Shown here in pieces: positions 11,470-25,664 of a stretch of DNA of 64,000 nt. The notes under the pieces are model-generated. The model was not told the DNA's origin. It made no database searches and worked only from the letters and a program-made list of their open reading frames with translations. Within the stretch, counting starts at the first letter, position 1. Each line of letters opens with the position of its first letter. Source of the DNA: Bolinopsis microptera (lineage: Eukaryota; Ctenophora; Tentaculata; Lobata; Bolinopsidae). Both the position numbers and the translations under genes were made by a program. The DNA lies in the NCBI RefSeq assembly GCF_026151205.1, contig NC_087073.1:18628837-18692836 (forward strand). The letters are read 5' to 3'.

Positions 11470-14085
11470 GTTAATATAAACATACACATAACTAAACATT
11501 GATCCAGGACGTCATGACATTCACTCTTCAGGATATCTCCTGACCCGGTAAAATCTTTATTTTGACAAATTTACTACAATCCCAAAACTATGTTGGTGGT
11601 CTGCTGCTCATTAGATGTTTTCAACTGTAGCAGATATGACTCTTAATACCACAGGGATTACCGGGCCGGGCCGGATTCAAAAGTTCAAATACCATTCATA
11701 GCCAAATTTTAAACATGTAGATTTTAAGTGTTTGACCGTTTTATTCTTGGACTGTTTTAACTGTTTACCTTTTCAAAGAAATTCTACATCACCTGCCAGT
11801 GAAGAAGGACAAAACGGTCTCAAAAATAACGAGTGCAGTCTGTTAAAAGTTACGAGAATTTAAAATTGATCTGCTCGTTCAGGCTGGTGGTGCGTGGTTG
11901 TTGATGGTAACGTTGATTACTATGTGAAACAATTACATGACAGACAAGCTAAACACTTTACATCACTCTATTGTGGTTTTTATACCATCTTTAACATTTA
12001 TTTAGACGTCAACGATGTTCAATTTGCTTGCACTTAAATTTATAGGTTCGTTTTTTATTTTTAAATGAGATATTTAAATTTAAAAGAGCCGGTTTGACGA
12101 CGAAAATTTATAATTTCAATATCTATTTAAATTTTCGAGTCCTGCTTTATCCTATTTAATCTTTTAGCTTTATCTTTTTTGCACCTAATGTTATAAAATA
12201 CCTATAATAAATTTCTTTGTAGTTCTAATAAAAGAAACGCTCCATTGATTTTAAATGCGTCATCAGAACATTTAACACCTAACCACCCCACTCAGCTCAC
12301 GAGACCCCAAAAAACCTATTCTATCTATTTTTATTTGCTTTAATGCGTGTTAATAAACTTTTAGCAGACTAAATAATATGCAATGCTCTCTCACAATGGA
12401 ACAGTATATCTTGGTTTGTGACGTCTGCTCTCTTAAAAGCAGATGCCGGTCCATTAAAACCTAGAATTACATTCAATGGAAGAGAGATAGAGCACGCGAT
12501 ACTGTTATATTGTCTACAATAATTTACCATGATGCAGTGCGCACCGCGAACCTATAACATGCTACTTAGATTACTTTGAAGTTCAAAGAATGAAAAGTCA
12601 ATTGAGTAGCGACACCCACCTAGCATTCCTTCCTGGATCAAAGAAACACGAACAAACAGTAATTGTAATGATTATCTAACAGTATCGTACCTACTACAAC
12701 CACTACCCACTACCCAGACACCTCTCTCTCTCTCTCCTCTCTCTGTTAACAAGATACCATCTCGGTATATTAGAGCTGATACGTAAACACTAAGTACAGG
12801 GAGGTGTATCGGACAATTATCAAGTCTGGAGATACCAGGTCCAGAACCGGTGATGATGATGATGATGCAGGGTCCCTGCCCTGTGTATTATGAATAATAG
12901 AACTTACATTTAACTGACCTGGGTGGTACCTGATTTCATTCTTTATAGACCTTGACCAATTACCATGGTACGTGATTAAGTGAAATGAGTCATGATGTGG
13001 CGGACTGGGAGTTTTGGGCAGGCAATATCACACCTTTGACGGGATCCATTCACACTTCACCTTTTCACGAGGATCATGAACTTAAACCAGACTGTTATCT
13101 TGAAGTCCACACAAGCTCGTAACTTGGGTAAGTGAAGTAAGACTAAAATAAGAGGTTGTTGTGAGCTCCGGGACATGCGTGGCTAACAGACCGAGACAGC
13201 TAGTTGGAAAGCAGCCAATTCTAAAGAAAACATTACGACATCTGTTAAACGCATCGATAAACTGCCCGGCCTATGAAGTTGCGTTGACAGGGAACAAAAC
13301 AGTGCAGAATTCATTTCCCGCCGGGTCAATTCCACCCAACTTAATAACCCCCTGGCCATCTTAGTTTCCGCTCAATTAAATGCTTTTTCCCGCTTTCGTG
13401 CGTTTGGTCATGTTCAGACATCAAAGCATCTTTGAAAGTATTTCTGAATCTGATGTCACTTTTCTTGCAGTGTGCACTCAAAAGTAAAATTAAGAGTTGG
13501 AACTTGATATAACTGTTAAAGCCTCGGTTCTATTTACTGGGCAGATTTAGAACAAAATAAGAATTAGAACAAGATTTAGAACAATACGATTCTACTATTT
13601 TTATCAACCATCGAGTACGGAAATGACGTGAAAGGTGAGTGATGATTTGAGTACACCCCGTCTGTTAATTATAAGGAAGGAACAGTGAATTATTTTGTTA
13701 TCAGCACGGAAAGAATTCTCTAGAAATTTAAAATGCCAGTAAAATGCCAGTAATGAACGGAGTGTACACTAGACGAGTACTTCATTGCTAGTTAACATTG
13801 GTTAAGACGAAGTTTAAGCTGTCGGGGACATGCTCGCTGAAGCTATAGAGTTAGCAGGCAGTTTAAGCTAGATGACCATGTACATGTGTAATACTACACA
13901 TACTATTGGTTATGATTGATGGTGATCATGTAGTCATGAAAACGACGTATCAAGAGGCGACTTGCTTGTGACTAGACTAGTTTCGGTTTTTTACGGCCAT
14001 CCACAAGGGAGTATTACCTAGCAGATTAAAATTATGATAAATTATATCAGAAATACCATCATAACTGAACTGTAGATTTCATCCT
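11466..14085. other. Gene-free interval
   Basis: AT-rich, stop-dense DNA in all frames. A short (GAT)5 run lies at about 12851-12866 and a CT cluster at about 12722-12744. A 67-codon frame at 13161 has no recognisable features. Confidence 0.3.
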
Positions 14086-14218
14086 AACTACTAGTTATGT
14101 ATGTTAGCTAGATGAGCTGTACTACTACTAGTTATGTTTGTAACTATGTAAGCTAGATGAGTACTACTATACTACTAGTTATATAGTTATATAGTATAAC
14201 CTAGATAAGTAGTAGTTG
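14086..14218. repeat. Imperfect tandem repeat, ACTACTAGTTATGT...GCTAGATGAG unit
   Basis: Three diverged copies of a unit of roughly 45-60 bp containing ACTACTAGTTAT and TAGCTAGATGAG or close variants. Confidence 0.6.
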
Positions 14219-14385
14219 CTACTAATGGGCGCAGTAGTGTGTGATGAGAAACCCCCCTCTCCACCATATGGCTACAAAACATAATTATGTGTGATACATG
14301 TTATATAAGATGTGATTACATGGCATGAAGTTAGGAGTGGTGGGGAGTGTGTTTAAGAATGGTGCCAGGTGTGCGACCAAATCAG

Positions 14386-14541
<156 letters not shown>

Positions 14542-14588
14542 AAGAGTATAGAATCATGTGTATCACATGTGCATGGTATCCAGTCATA

Positions 14589-14731
<143 letters not shown>

Positions 14732-17700
14732 ACCTCCTACTCAGCTGTGACGGACTGGGGATCTGACCGGGTCTAAGGTCGCATACTTAAAAACTACACT
14801 GACAGGCAAAAATTCTGGAAGGTATTCTTCAGAATTGTGTCGTTAGTATGCAGAGCACAACCACGTGACGTGGTTTTAATCGCTTCAGTAAAATGTTAAA
14901 ATTTTGCAATATTCTGATAAAGTTTTTCTCGTGTTGGCTGGCCCCTCTGTACCCTGAAGTTTACATATTTTAGGGTCATACAATCCGGGCTGAGTTAATG
15001 AAATAAGTACTTTAAATTACAATAAGACTCGGGGGCAGTGTTAAAACACACCGAATGTTTTGCGATTAAATTTACACGATAAAAACTTATACAGCCTCAT
15101 ATTAGCAGGTTCTCCGAGCAGCGTTACAACGGGAAGCGGGAAAGTCCTAAACTTTCCCTCAAAATACCGGCCAGTACAACAGCCACAGTACATCAGCACC
15201 TAGTCAGCTGGAATTCATCACCGAGCTCACAGTCTATTTGGAAGTAGCCCGACACTACACTTGCTGGGCTTGTGTGCCCGGCCTTGTAACACTTCAGCCC
15301 CGGTTCAGGGTACACGTTCCCCCAATTTGAAGCACCCTGAACTACTGTGCTCTGGATGCCCAGTTCTGCCGGTATATGGAATGCAAGGCACACAGTGACG
15401 CACATGGATAAATAACTTCAAGTTTCTGCTGTCTGTGCAGATGTTTAACTACGAGTCAAGCCTTGTTCTTGATGACAGAAGTAAATCACTTAATTTCCCG
15501 AGGCGCGCGGTAGCTTGGGCTGAATAATAGATTATTCTGCGTGTAAAATATTAATGCTATATTAACATTCTAAGTTAATATTTTGCCCAGGTTATATTAT
15601 GGGAGACCTATACGATACACTGAATCTCCTTCTTCTGCAACGTGTAAACAGGCTATATCTCCCTATCATGGTGGATTATATGCCGGACGCGGAGGGGAAG
15701 GATATGAGGACAAAGACTGTAAATAATTAGTTGGTAGTAGTTAGAACCGCAGTTGCTACTCTAAAATAAATGGAACAAAGCAGGGCTGTAACCACTCACG
15801 CTAGTCATCACGCGTTGGGAGGACCATGGGAAACGTGTGTACGACATAATTGAAAAGAAGCCAAAGTCAGATACAAGGCCAAATTAGATATTTTTACACG
15901 TGTATCGAGTCACGTGACCGTGCTATTAAGTCACCAACAAAAGTGCTGGAACAAGTCCAGATTGGGTCACGTGAGTCCGGTCACACCCAGTTACGCTGCT
16001 GGTGAGTGTGTCTGAATATTTAGTATAACAGGTGGTGAGTGGAGCCTGAGAATCCAGGCTGACCAATGGAAATAGTAGACCAGTCAAATAGTTCTCTCTC
16101 TCTCTCTCTATCTCCCCGGAACTCCGGAACATCATGTTGTCATCGCTCAAAAATAGATAGTTTTAGGGCCACTTAGAACCCACCACTGACTTTAAACCAT
16201 TATTTTGAGTAAGTCCCAACAAGTGGTAACTGGTAATATGTGGGCACGTCATCAGTGTGAACCATATTGGTTGTGGTGCAGCAGTTGGGTAGCAGCAGGT
16301 AAGGCGGGGCGGGGTGATGACTAGTGGTCACTAAAGATTGGAACTACTGGAACTGTTCTAGTGTAATAGTAGCCTGGTCACTGGTCTGTGGGCACGTGGG
16401 CTGGTGTCACGCTTCACTGGACCAATCATTAGTGAGCAGATCAGTCAGCACTAGCACACTTTTGTCTGTTATTGGGAGAGAGAGAATATTATTTACTATG
16501 ATTCTCTCCCTTCTCTCAGTGCAGACGTTAAAAGTGTTAGTTTGCGAACAAGCGTCTGGCATTTAATAGAAAATGTAGTTAATTAATTAACTGTTGATTA
16601 TCCGATTAACAGATTGATAATAGCTTCTAGCTTTAGAAACTGATGATTCACTGCCATGGTACGAGGATAATACAAACTATGCCAGATGGCACTAGTTACA
16701 GTAACTGCTCATGCGATATAGCTTGTAACTCCACCTACCTGATCTTGAGCCATACAAATAGCGGTACAGTCACGACTATTTAGCGATTTCAGCCTCCTTT
16801 CTGGGATTATATTCCAAATATACCTGTTAACTCATGATTCCACTAGCTCTTACCGACGAAATATACGCAATGCAGATGATCGAGCGTAATGATTATAGAG
16901 TATATTATAATCGTTACTTGAAGAGAAGGTTGTGAGTTTGTTTTTAAAGCTGATTAGCATGTATCTTTGAAGACGCAGACAGTGTATGGAGATTGTAAGT
17001 ATTGAGGCCAAACGTGGTTGTAAATTTGTTACGTGAAGCATGTTTAAAATATTCAATATATTAGCATGTTTGAGCTCAATTGACAAAACCAAGATGACTC
17101 CAATACATTTTATAGTGAATTCACTTTCATTATGCATAAATGTAAACATATAATCTTGACTTTAAAAACCATAAATCGTGAAAGTCTCGTGGCTTAATCT
17201 AATTGATGTATTTCCAAGAAATGGAATGAATCCCATTCATAAGTTACCGGTGTAATTCATTGCTCCGTAAATCATCAATGCGTTCCACATTACTCGAAGC
17301 AGTAGAACTGTGAACGATATTGCAAATTAGATTAAAGAGTAAGGGTTGAATTTGCGGGATGTTATCATTGGAAGTTGGTAGGATCTTATTAACGGCTCCC
17401 GACTAACTACCAACGATAAAATCGCCTCGCACTCTCCTCTTATCAGGCTTATTTAAGTATGCCGTAATTCGGGGAGGAGGTGCCATTTCATTGTTGGTGT
17501 AGAAATGGGCATGAAATGGGTCGGTTATTGCACATCACCTCCCCGCCTGAACTTTGCCTGATTATGTGTACTAGAGCTAGGAGATATAACGCCTCTGACA
17601 GGATTGTACCCTCAAATTACAGTACACAGAACAATTCTCTGATAAGCCAGTTTTAATGGGGAGTGGCGAAGTGATGTGAAAGTCGTGTTGCGCTGGCTAT

Positions 17701-19067
17701 GCTATGAAATCATCTACTGAGTAGGTTCGGGCAGGTGAAAATCAGGTCTAACCACCGTCAAAATACAATCCGGTTTATCCGTTATCGTCTAGTTTAGCAG
17801 TTGATAGGACACAGCAGACATTGCTGAACAACAAATTGGTCTGCTTCCCTCTTCTTCACCAGAGACCTCATCGAAAATTGGCCGGACTCCAATTGGTAGC
17901 CGCAAATATCCCCTAACCAGTCATTACACGAGACGTCAAACGTAGACGGAGTGTTGCAATCGACAGTATTTCCTCCAGATCTCAATTGCTATATGGTGAG
18001 CGATAATTACAACTGTTTTAATATTTTTAAATAACGTTACCAGCGACATGACTGGGTTCCCGACAGAAAACCGTTTATACGCCGCCCAACGGGGAGGAAG
18101 AATTTAACTTCGTAGATTTTAAAAATCGAGTTCAAGTGAATCTAGATCAAATTATCCAAATAAATGTTCAAGGGATTTTGAAATAGTTTCTTTCGAAATA
18201 ATGCTTTTTAGGATCGGTTGATGCAAAAAGTTTGCCAATTGTTCCAGTCTTATTTGCAGTCGCTTTTAGTTCATGTTACCAATAACAGATTACATCCACA
18301 AAAGTTCGTGCATTACAGAAAATTAATCTCATAATCTTGACGGAAAGTAAAGCCATTTAATCTTGAGCGGAACATTAACTTCTACAAGCAATGTTAAGCG
18401 AACTTGATGAAATTTACTTAACATCAGAGCATCAGCGTCTTATTTCTCAACGAAGATCTCAAATAGAATAATTTTAAACACATTGGGGTGAACATCTCAA
18501 CGACCCACCAAATTCACCCACATATTTGGAATGCGGAACAAGACGCTTTTAAAATGGTGCTTTGCTCGGTACCGTACTGAAGCAGGTAATTTATCCGCAT
18601 TTTCTAACAAATTAGCTCCCCGTTTTACTTGGCGCCGGTATTTACCCTGTTTCAACTGTTTACATAGTTATTTAACTTAATCAATACGTCCACACCGTAA
18701 TCACAGAATTTAAAATTGAACTAGCTTGCAATATAGTTTATTGAGTAGCATGCTAGTACCCGGATACACTATATGTTCACAATTTTACATTTGTACCAGT
18801 AAATTGGCTGGAAGGACTTTTCTAAACAATTCATGAATTGGATTTTTTAAATATTGGCTCAATGAAAGAGGCGCCTCTAATAAACCTTTGAATTCATCCT
18901 CTTAGCGAGAACTCTGCTCTAACCGAACACGACACGTTGAAGTTAGGGCGGTAGAGGATCAGACATAAAGAAGAAGTTTTTAAAAGACCCACAATTATTT
19001 GTTAGTATTCTGTGAATACATGTGATTTTATTGACGCAAACCGAATCAGTACAAGAAGAGGCCGGCA
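14732..19067. other. Gene-free interval
   Basis: No exon with both frame and splice support was seen. Short frames at 15193-15405 (minus), 16324-16566 (plus) and 16850-17149 (minus) carry no motif. A (TC)7 run sits at about 16092-16110. Confidence 0.3.
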
Positions 19068-19285
19068 GCATTCAGCAGAGTAGGGCCCCCCCCCCCCCCC
19101 CAACAAGGCAGGATGATTGGGTAGTCTGAAGATGTAGGAGCGAGGCAGAGGGAACAAGTCTGGTGAGGTAGGAGCGAGGCAGGGTAAGTACAGCGGAGTC
19201 TGGTAATGCAGCAGCTCAGGGAGGTAGATGAGGGGTACTACAGGGTAAGTCTGGGGTTCAGGAGCGAGGCAGGTGGAACTACAGC
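19068..19285. repeat. Degenerate GGAGCGAGGCAG repeats with a C17 tract
   Basis: The word AGGAGCGAGGCAG recurs at about 19137, 19170 and 19260, each followed by related GTGGAACTACAG/GTAAGTCTGG text. A run of 17 C lies at about 19087-19103. Confidence 0.55.
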
Positions 19286-20225
19286 TGAATCTATCCTCTA
19301 GTCAGCTGACGTGACATTTTCTAGACGACTCAACTTTATACCCATTCCTACCTAGCTACCATAATAAGACAATTTTCGGGCAAATTTATTATCATTTACC
19401 AGCTAGGCTCTCTAGTCGTGGAGCGAATAATTGAATTGAAGTTACCTGCGAATCAATCATAATGCTTTCTGCAGTAACTCAATATAAGCGAATCATGATA
19501 AATTGACGTCCGTTTCATGATTTTAAACTTTAAAAGTGCAGTTGAATCACACAAGAGTTCAAATTTACAGGATGTCCATGTCAAATAAATCATCCTGATT
19601 CATTAACTCCATCTCTAAATAAACTTTCAGCACCGTGCATTTTAAAACTTCAAGTTCTAGAAATTCCAGCAGGAGTGGGGACACACCATGTCCTAGTCGC
19701 TACATCAGTCTTAAATCTTAATGTGCACATGGCACAACAAAACGCGCACGAACAGTCCACATCTACCAATAGCAGGGCCCCTCTTTTTCTTCTCGTCACT
19801 ATCTCTCTCTCTCTGTTTGTAGACCTACACACGTTGCATGTAGCGTGTTGGGAGGATGAGCAGGGAACACAATTGCTAGTATATTTTAAAAACCCCTCTC
19901 TCTCTCTCTCCATGATACACGTCGAATTAAGTGTGTATAATTCTCATCTTTATATATATGTATTTAGAGATTTAAACAGCCTCTGTGCTGGAACACGAGA
20001 CACATTTCTCCTGTTTTTACACATGCACACAGTTACAATGCTGAAGAAGATGGGGGCTGTATATAGCTGTAATGCTGGGAGAAAGAATGCTGATTTTTCT
20101 GGTGTAGTTTCGGATAGTGAGAGCAATTTAGAGTGGAGCTATCCTGTACCTGGTATCTCGTTATTATATTGGTAGCAAGAACACTGGAGACGACAACAGC
20201 GCTGGTGGGAAAGTTTTGAATAATT
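19286..20225. other. No supported gene
   Basis: A 166-codon plus-strand frame spans 19675-20175. It crosses two short TC arrays, has no domain and looks like chance openness; I do not call it a gene. Confidence 0.3.
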
Positions 20226-20752
20226 CAACAGGAGAATTTGAGATAAATCGTGTATTATCATATCCGGTAGTACTAGTAGCAGTTCCGGTCAGATTTGATT
20301 CTAGACATAATTTACATTTTGATTATTAGGCCAACCGTGACCAAATAAAATATTCTTATGATAAAATCTAGAGAGAGAGAGAGCTTTGGATCGCTTCTCC
20401 ATAAAAACATGACAATTTAAGAGAAAGTGTGTACTATCCGAGAGCCATTCAGGTATAATTGGATTTTAGACATATCCGATAATTTGCATTTTGATTATGA
20501 AGACTGTTACAGGATCATATAATATAATAACGAAGGTCTAGACAAATCTTAAGTCTGCTTCTCCATAAAAACATGTAGAATTTGAGAGAAATCATGTATT
20601 GTCTGTGAGCATTGAGCAGTCACAGTCGACTTGATTCCAGACACATCGCACATAATTTACATTTTGATTATCAAGCCAACCTTGACCTGATCATATACAA
20701 TAACGAAAGTCTAGATAAAGCGATAGTCTACTCCTCCATAAAAACAATAAGG
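20226..20752. repeat. Three diverged tandem copies of an approximately 170-bp unit
   Basis: Copies at about 20230-20405, 20407-20575 and 20577-20752 share the order AATTTGAGA, TCGTGTATTATC-like, GATTCTAGACATA, TTTGCATTTTGATTAT or TTACATTTTGATTAT, GACC...ATAA, GGTCTAGA-like and TCTCCATAAAAACA. They are satellite-like but strongly diverged. Confidence 0.7.
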
Positions 20753-20841
20753 CTGTCCGTCATTTAGGCTAGTCTTGAGCGCATACCATTCAATATTCAA
20801 CAATTGTCACTTAATATTCCGTCGAGGTCCGTCGTTCTAAT

Positions 20842-20868
20842 AACGGCAGAACGGCCCGTTCTGCCGTT
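20842..20868. repeat. 27-bp near-perfect palindrome
   Basis: Arms AACGGCAGAACGG and CCGTTCTGCCGTT flank a single C. A partial extra copy of the arm (GAACGGCAGAACAG) follows at about 20873, with its inverse ACGTTCTG. It could form a cruciform or be a binding site; function unknown. Confidence 0.8.
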
Positions 20869-21633
20869 ACGAGAACGGCAGAACAGCACGTTCTGTCTAA
20901 ATAATAAAGTATACCGTCTCATGTGGTGCAACGGAGTAGTTTTTGAGATGAACACTGGACACAATCATATATTCAGCTTTTAAGTAGTTTTTGATGGACA
21001 CAATATATCGAGTTATAATAGAGAGATGTATATTATGTAGAAATAAAAGAGTTTCCCCACAGTAATTGTTCCACCAATATTAACGTAATATTTCGTACCA
21101 GGAGGACCCCATTACCCGATGAGCACAATGCCCTCATATTGTTCTATTCAGTGGTTCCAGTCAGCTGGTCATTTTACATTTCGATAATAACGTGTAACGT
21201 GTTGCACTGCACGTTGGCCATGCAGTTACACTACACTGATTCCAACGTCGCCTTTGTTCGTCCTGACAATGCTCCTCCTCATTGAGTCGGGAGGGGCTAA
21301 GGACGTGTTATCAATTGAATATATTGAATAATATATTCTAATATTGTAGGTATAGCCTTACAATTGGTCGGACAACCTATAGTATTAATACATGCCTATA
21401 TTATTATTATGCCCATGCGATGTATATTATGTTGCGAGTAAGTGCAGATACAGTGTAGGTTGAATGAAAGAGCATGGTCTACCCACTCTTAGGTTACTAT
21501 TAATGAAAAATGTTTTGTAATAGAAAACATTTATATGGCCACATACAATAATAGAACATAGTTTACGAAACAGCACATGGTCATCGCTAATTGAATTTCA
21601 ATACACAGTATATCTGACTGTTAGTTAGTTGGG

Positions 21634-21852
<219 letters not shown>

Positions 21853-21904
21853 ACTTGTCACGGAAGAGAGGTCACCAGGGCAGGGACCAGAGCAGGAGAC
21901 ACAT

Positions 21905-22410
21905 AGTCTGCAGAGTACACCAACACTTAGCACTTCTACTTACACCAGGGACCACTACTTCTAACTACTCCAACACTTCACGCTTACCACTTTAAACTAT
22001 AACCCACGTGCCAGAACTCCACACTTAGCACTTCTAACCACATTCGCACAACTCTTATCTTAACCAACAATCCATACTTAGCAAATTCAACTTGAGCAGC
22101 AATTAAGTAGTCAGCGACCCAACTTCACCAAAACTCCACACTTCACACTCCATATTCAGTGCTCTTTTAAATTCAGCACTACGGACTACACCAACGTTCA
22201 GCACTCTTGACTATACCAACAATACATACTTAGCACCCTTAACTAGGGATAGGTACACGTTCAGCACTCTTAACTATACCAACAATACATACTTAGCACC
22301 CTTAACTAGGGATAGGTCCTACTCTATTGGACCCAAATATAGCTCCCGGCCCCCAATCTAACTATACCAACAATACGTACTCAGCACTCAGGATTCTTGG
22401 CACGGCCCTA
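21905..22410. repeat. Degenerate CAGCACTC/ACACTTAGCAC-type repeats, including a 66-bp duplication
   Basis: Words such as CCAACACTTAGCACTTCTAAC recur irregularly. Two nearly identical copies of a unit with CAATACATACTTAGCACCC and TTAACTAGGGATAGGT occur at about 22204-22255 and 22270-22318. Confidence 0.65.
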
Positions 22411-23975
22411 AGAACAATAAATTCAGCAGAGGTTGAATGATGAATACAAAATTGGATAAACTAGGCATGTGCTTACATAACACATAATGCTTGAATGACT
22501 TAAATAAAACGTACATCTGCATCTGTCATCTTCGTTGGGTATATTTTAATGTCGAAGCGTGTAAATGTAATAAATGTTAGAATTTATTTATTTATTTATA
22601 TGCAAATTGTAATTTTAAATGCAACAGGAAGCGTACGCACGTTACATGATAACCTCCGTATATTACCGTGTTCCGTATTCATGAAGCCTACTCAAGAAAT
22701 CAGGCCAGGGCAGTAAGGCAGGGGCACTATACTCACGGTAGTATGTTGGCATTATTAATAGCGTCTCTTGTAATTAATGTAAATCATGACGGCAGCATGT
22801 GGGAACAATTGTAAACAGGTGGAACAATTACTCTAGACACGACATACATATTGAGCATGAAACAAGGCCGGCCGCGACTTCCAGTGATCATCTCCGTTTA
22901 AATGTACGGTGTAAATAAATAAAAATCGGTGTAAACAAGGCGGGGATAGGATCACTTCTAATTTTTATGGGCGGGAGATGGGATCATGCCTAACTTTTAC
23001 TGCTCCCTGCTTTAACTAGTCAGCTTTACAGTGCTCACACGTAACAGTAAATAACGTGACGTGACGTCACAGTAAATAACGTCACGTATGTCACAGCAGA
23101 CTAATTACAATGTAAATGACAGTTGTTTTAAAAAGTGTATCATTTCACCAACCTTATTAAACGTGTCACGCTTGATCGACTCTGAGCGGAGAGCCTAAAG
23201 CTTTAGACACTTGTTGATAGTGAACACCCTTCTAACGGGGAGAATGCATGTTTGTAGAGAGTGAACACTCCCCATTCTACCTAAGGTTCGAAGTCCTACA
23301 AGCTGCCACCTCTAACGAGACCACTAACTGGTGTGCCTATGGTGGCTCACCTCGACATACTACCGTTCAAATTTCATCTCAGTCGTGAAACTGTTGCCAC
23401 TGCCACACGCACCGCTCCAAATAGTTCTTCAGCTCTCTCCGGTTATTTGTTATGTTATATCCGGATACTTTTAAATTGTATGTATCCTGCCACAGTGAGC
23501 CTGTCAAACAACTATTTTCATTGATTACCGTGACGAGCTTTAATAAATAAATTAATTCTAACATTTATTACACACTTTAAATGATGAGCAGAAATATGTT
23601 TAAGTTTCTAGGGTGTTATCTTGACATCGATACAGGTTTTCATTCATGCTGATTGCTGAACATAAAATTATAGTAATAGCGTAAAACGTGACTTTCCTAA
23701 CTTCAACGCGAATATATGGCACTGGTTAAAGTTAAGGTTAAACATTAACTTGAAGTCACGAATTTTAAATCATGGTTCATTCAAGTGTGAAACATCGCTA
23801 AGTTATATAAATATGTAGCAACCTTCAACAAGCTTTTTATAGAGAGCTTTAATCTTAACAAGTCACGCTTGGATGGCTTAAGCATGTCTTTATTGGGTGT
23901 GTATTTAGAGTCGAAGCGTGTTATAAATACTCGAAAAAATATTATTAGAATATAGAAGAATTTATTATACTACTT
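22411..23975. other. Gene-free interval
   Basis: No supported exon. Short direct repeats of AAATAACGTGACGT/AAATAACGTCACGT lie at about 23049-23088. Confidence 0.3.
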
Positions 23976-24323
23976 CTAGAATTCATTTTGTGGAATAAAC
24001 AGCATATTCGCGAAGTAGTTCCTGATGGTCATCTCTTCTGCTTTAATCATAATACAAGTATCCGAGTAAGTTGCTTGGAAAACACCCACTGCACATGAGG
24101 CCTGAAAAACAAAAGTAAAATACTGACGGATTACCTAGGAGAAACATGGAAAGATGTGTATCAGGTGTCTTGACCATCCATCCTATGCGCGTTAAGTGGT
24201 TCAATAGCATAATTCCAGCTAATAATTAATCCTAACAATAATTATATTCACCTTGAATAGCTTGAGCTGAGAGTGTTTCGAGTAGGGCTCTAACATTTTA
24301 CAGAACTGACGTTTATAGGCCAT
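23976..24323 (-). CDS. Tentative two-exon small gene, product unknown
   Basis: In transcription order, an ATG at 24323 opens 24 codons ending at a donor AAG|GTGAAT (exon to 24252). A pyrimidine-rich acceptor ending TTTTTCAG precedes a 42-codon terminal exon (24101-23976) with a TAG stop. Both exons are phase 0 and give a 65-residue product containing KLFKASCAVGVFQAT across the junction and IMIKAEEMTIRNYF near the end. The first exon's frame stays open about 10 codons further upstream, so it could extend. I recognise no family. Good splice signals and matching phase are the only evidence; it could be chance. Confidence 0.3.
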
Positions 24324-24880
24324 CTCTATGTATGAATCAGAACAGTTATAGCTTTATAGTCAAAAGAGTCAGATGATATCATGGTATTGAAGAATGAAGA
24401 CCTAAAGTGAGCCTTCCAACCATTACCATCGTCACTGGTCAAGAAACTGACAAGCGTACTGCGTAATCAGGCTTAAGATTTTTCGCTAGCCCGTCGGCCG
24501 TCGGGCTTTTAAGTACCTACTACTTGCTCAACTAATCACAAAAATTAGAGTTGGCATTACGCCAGCCAAGCTTATTTGTATCTTTATTAAAGAGAGTAAA
24601 TCTTAATACGCAACATTATAAGAGTCGACAGGAGGCCGGAATAAAGTATTTTATGAGCCAACAATAAAGCGGGCCTTTAGAAATTATACCGAATACAAAT
24701 TGGCCCCTGTATAAAGTATGTATAATATCGAGTAAGACGAGTATTTTGGGTATTTCTGTGCACCTGTGTCCTGTAGTTAAGAATGTGATATCACTACACA
24801 AAGTGATTGACAAAATGTCACAGCTGTCACCTATCAAGACGTATACACCACGCACATCACAGCTGGAACTCGACCGTCAG

Positions 24881-25021
24881 TCAGGTCAGGAAAACGCAAT
24901 TCTTTTAATCCGGAGAAAACTCCTCTCTAGCCAGGTCAGGAAAACGCAATTCTTTTAATCTGGACAACACTCCTCTCTAGCCAGGTCAGGAAAACGCAAT
25001 ACTTTTAATCCGGAGAACACT
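24881..25021. repeat. Three tandem copies of a 50-bp unit
   Basis: CAGGTCAGGAAAACGCAAT followed by CTTTTAATC and a CTCCTCTCTAGC tail recurs with 50-bp period starting at 24881, 24931 and 24981. The copies differ at only a few bases. Confidence 0.9.
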
Positions 25022-25586
25022 GCGACTGCTATCTGTGATTGGAGGCAGCATGTTACTCCGACTCTAAAACATGTATCACATCATGTACACATTGTGTTTC
25101 TATCTCGACTAAACTACTCCGAAGTAGTCACCGTGGTGTGAACAATTTGACAAGCTATAAATAATCGGAGAGAGTGTCTGTGTAAGTGTAGTAGTGGAAC
25201 TGGGCCGGTGTAGTAGTGGAACTGGGCCGGAACATGAATTATAATGTTCGGGGGAGGATGACGTCAGGGTTGGAGGAATGTAGAGGAACCACGTGATCAG
25301 CGGAGAATGACAGCACTTCACAATTCACTTGACACGGTAAGCTAGGCTCCTGTTACGGTTAAGTCTCCCCTAACCCAACAATAATTGGAGCGTTTTTTAA
25401 CACCTTATTTTCCACAGGCTCGGTACACACAGAAAGGACAATTCGGACAGTAATGATAATTAATCTTAAAGCGCTTAGTAATATCTAAAAATATGTGCTG
25501 CTTCACACAGATCCCCGAGACCGAGCCGGCAATGCCAGCTCAGTCTGATAATGCTTGATAGGGCCGGAAAAGCAATGCGAGCTGCT

Positions 25587-25664
25587 TTCTCTCTCTTGCT
25601 CTCTCTTGCTCTCTCTCTCTCTCTCTCTCTCTTTCCTTTCTCTCTCTCGCTCTCTTTCTCTCCG
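25587..25664. repeat. Interrupted (TC)n microsatellite
   Basis: TC-rich low-complexity stretch with TTGC and CTTTC interruptions. Frames across it are artefacts. Confidence 0.9.

Noticed and set aside
19675-20175. 166-codon frame with possible hydrophobic segments
   Set aside because: It crosses TC arrays, has no domain and no splice or start context; most likely chance.
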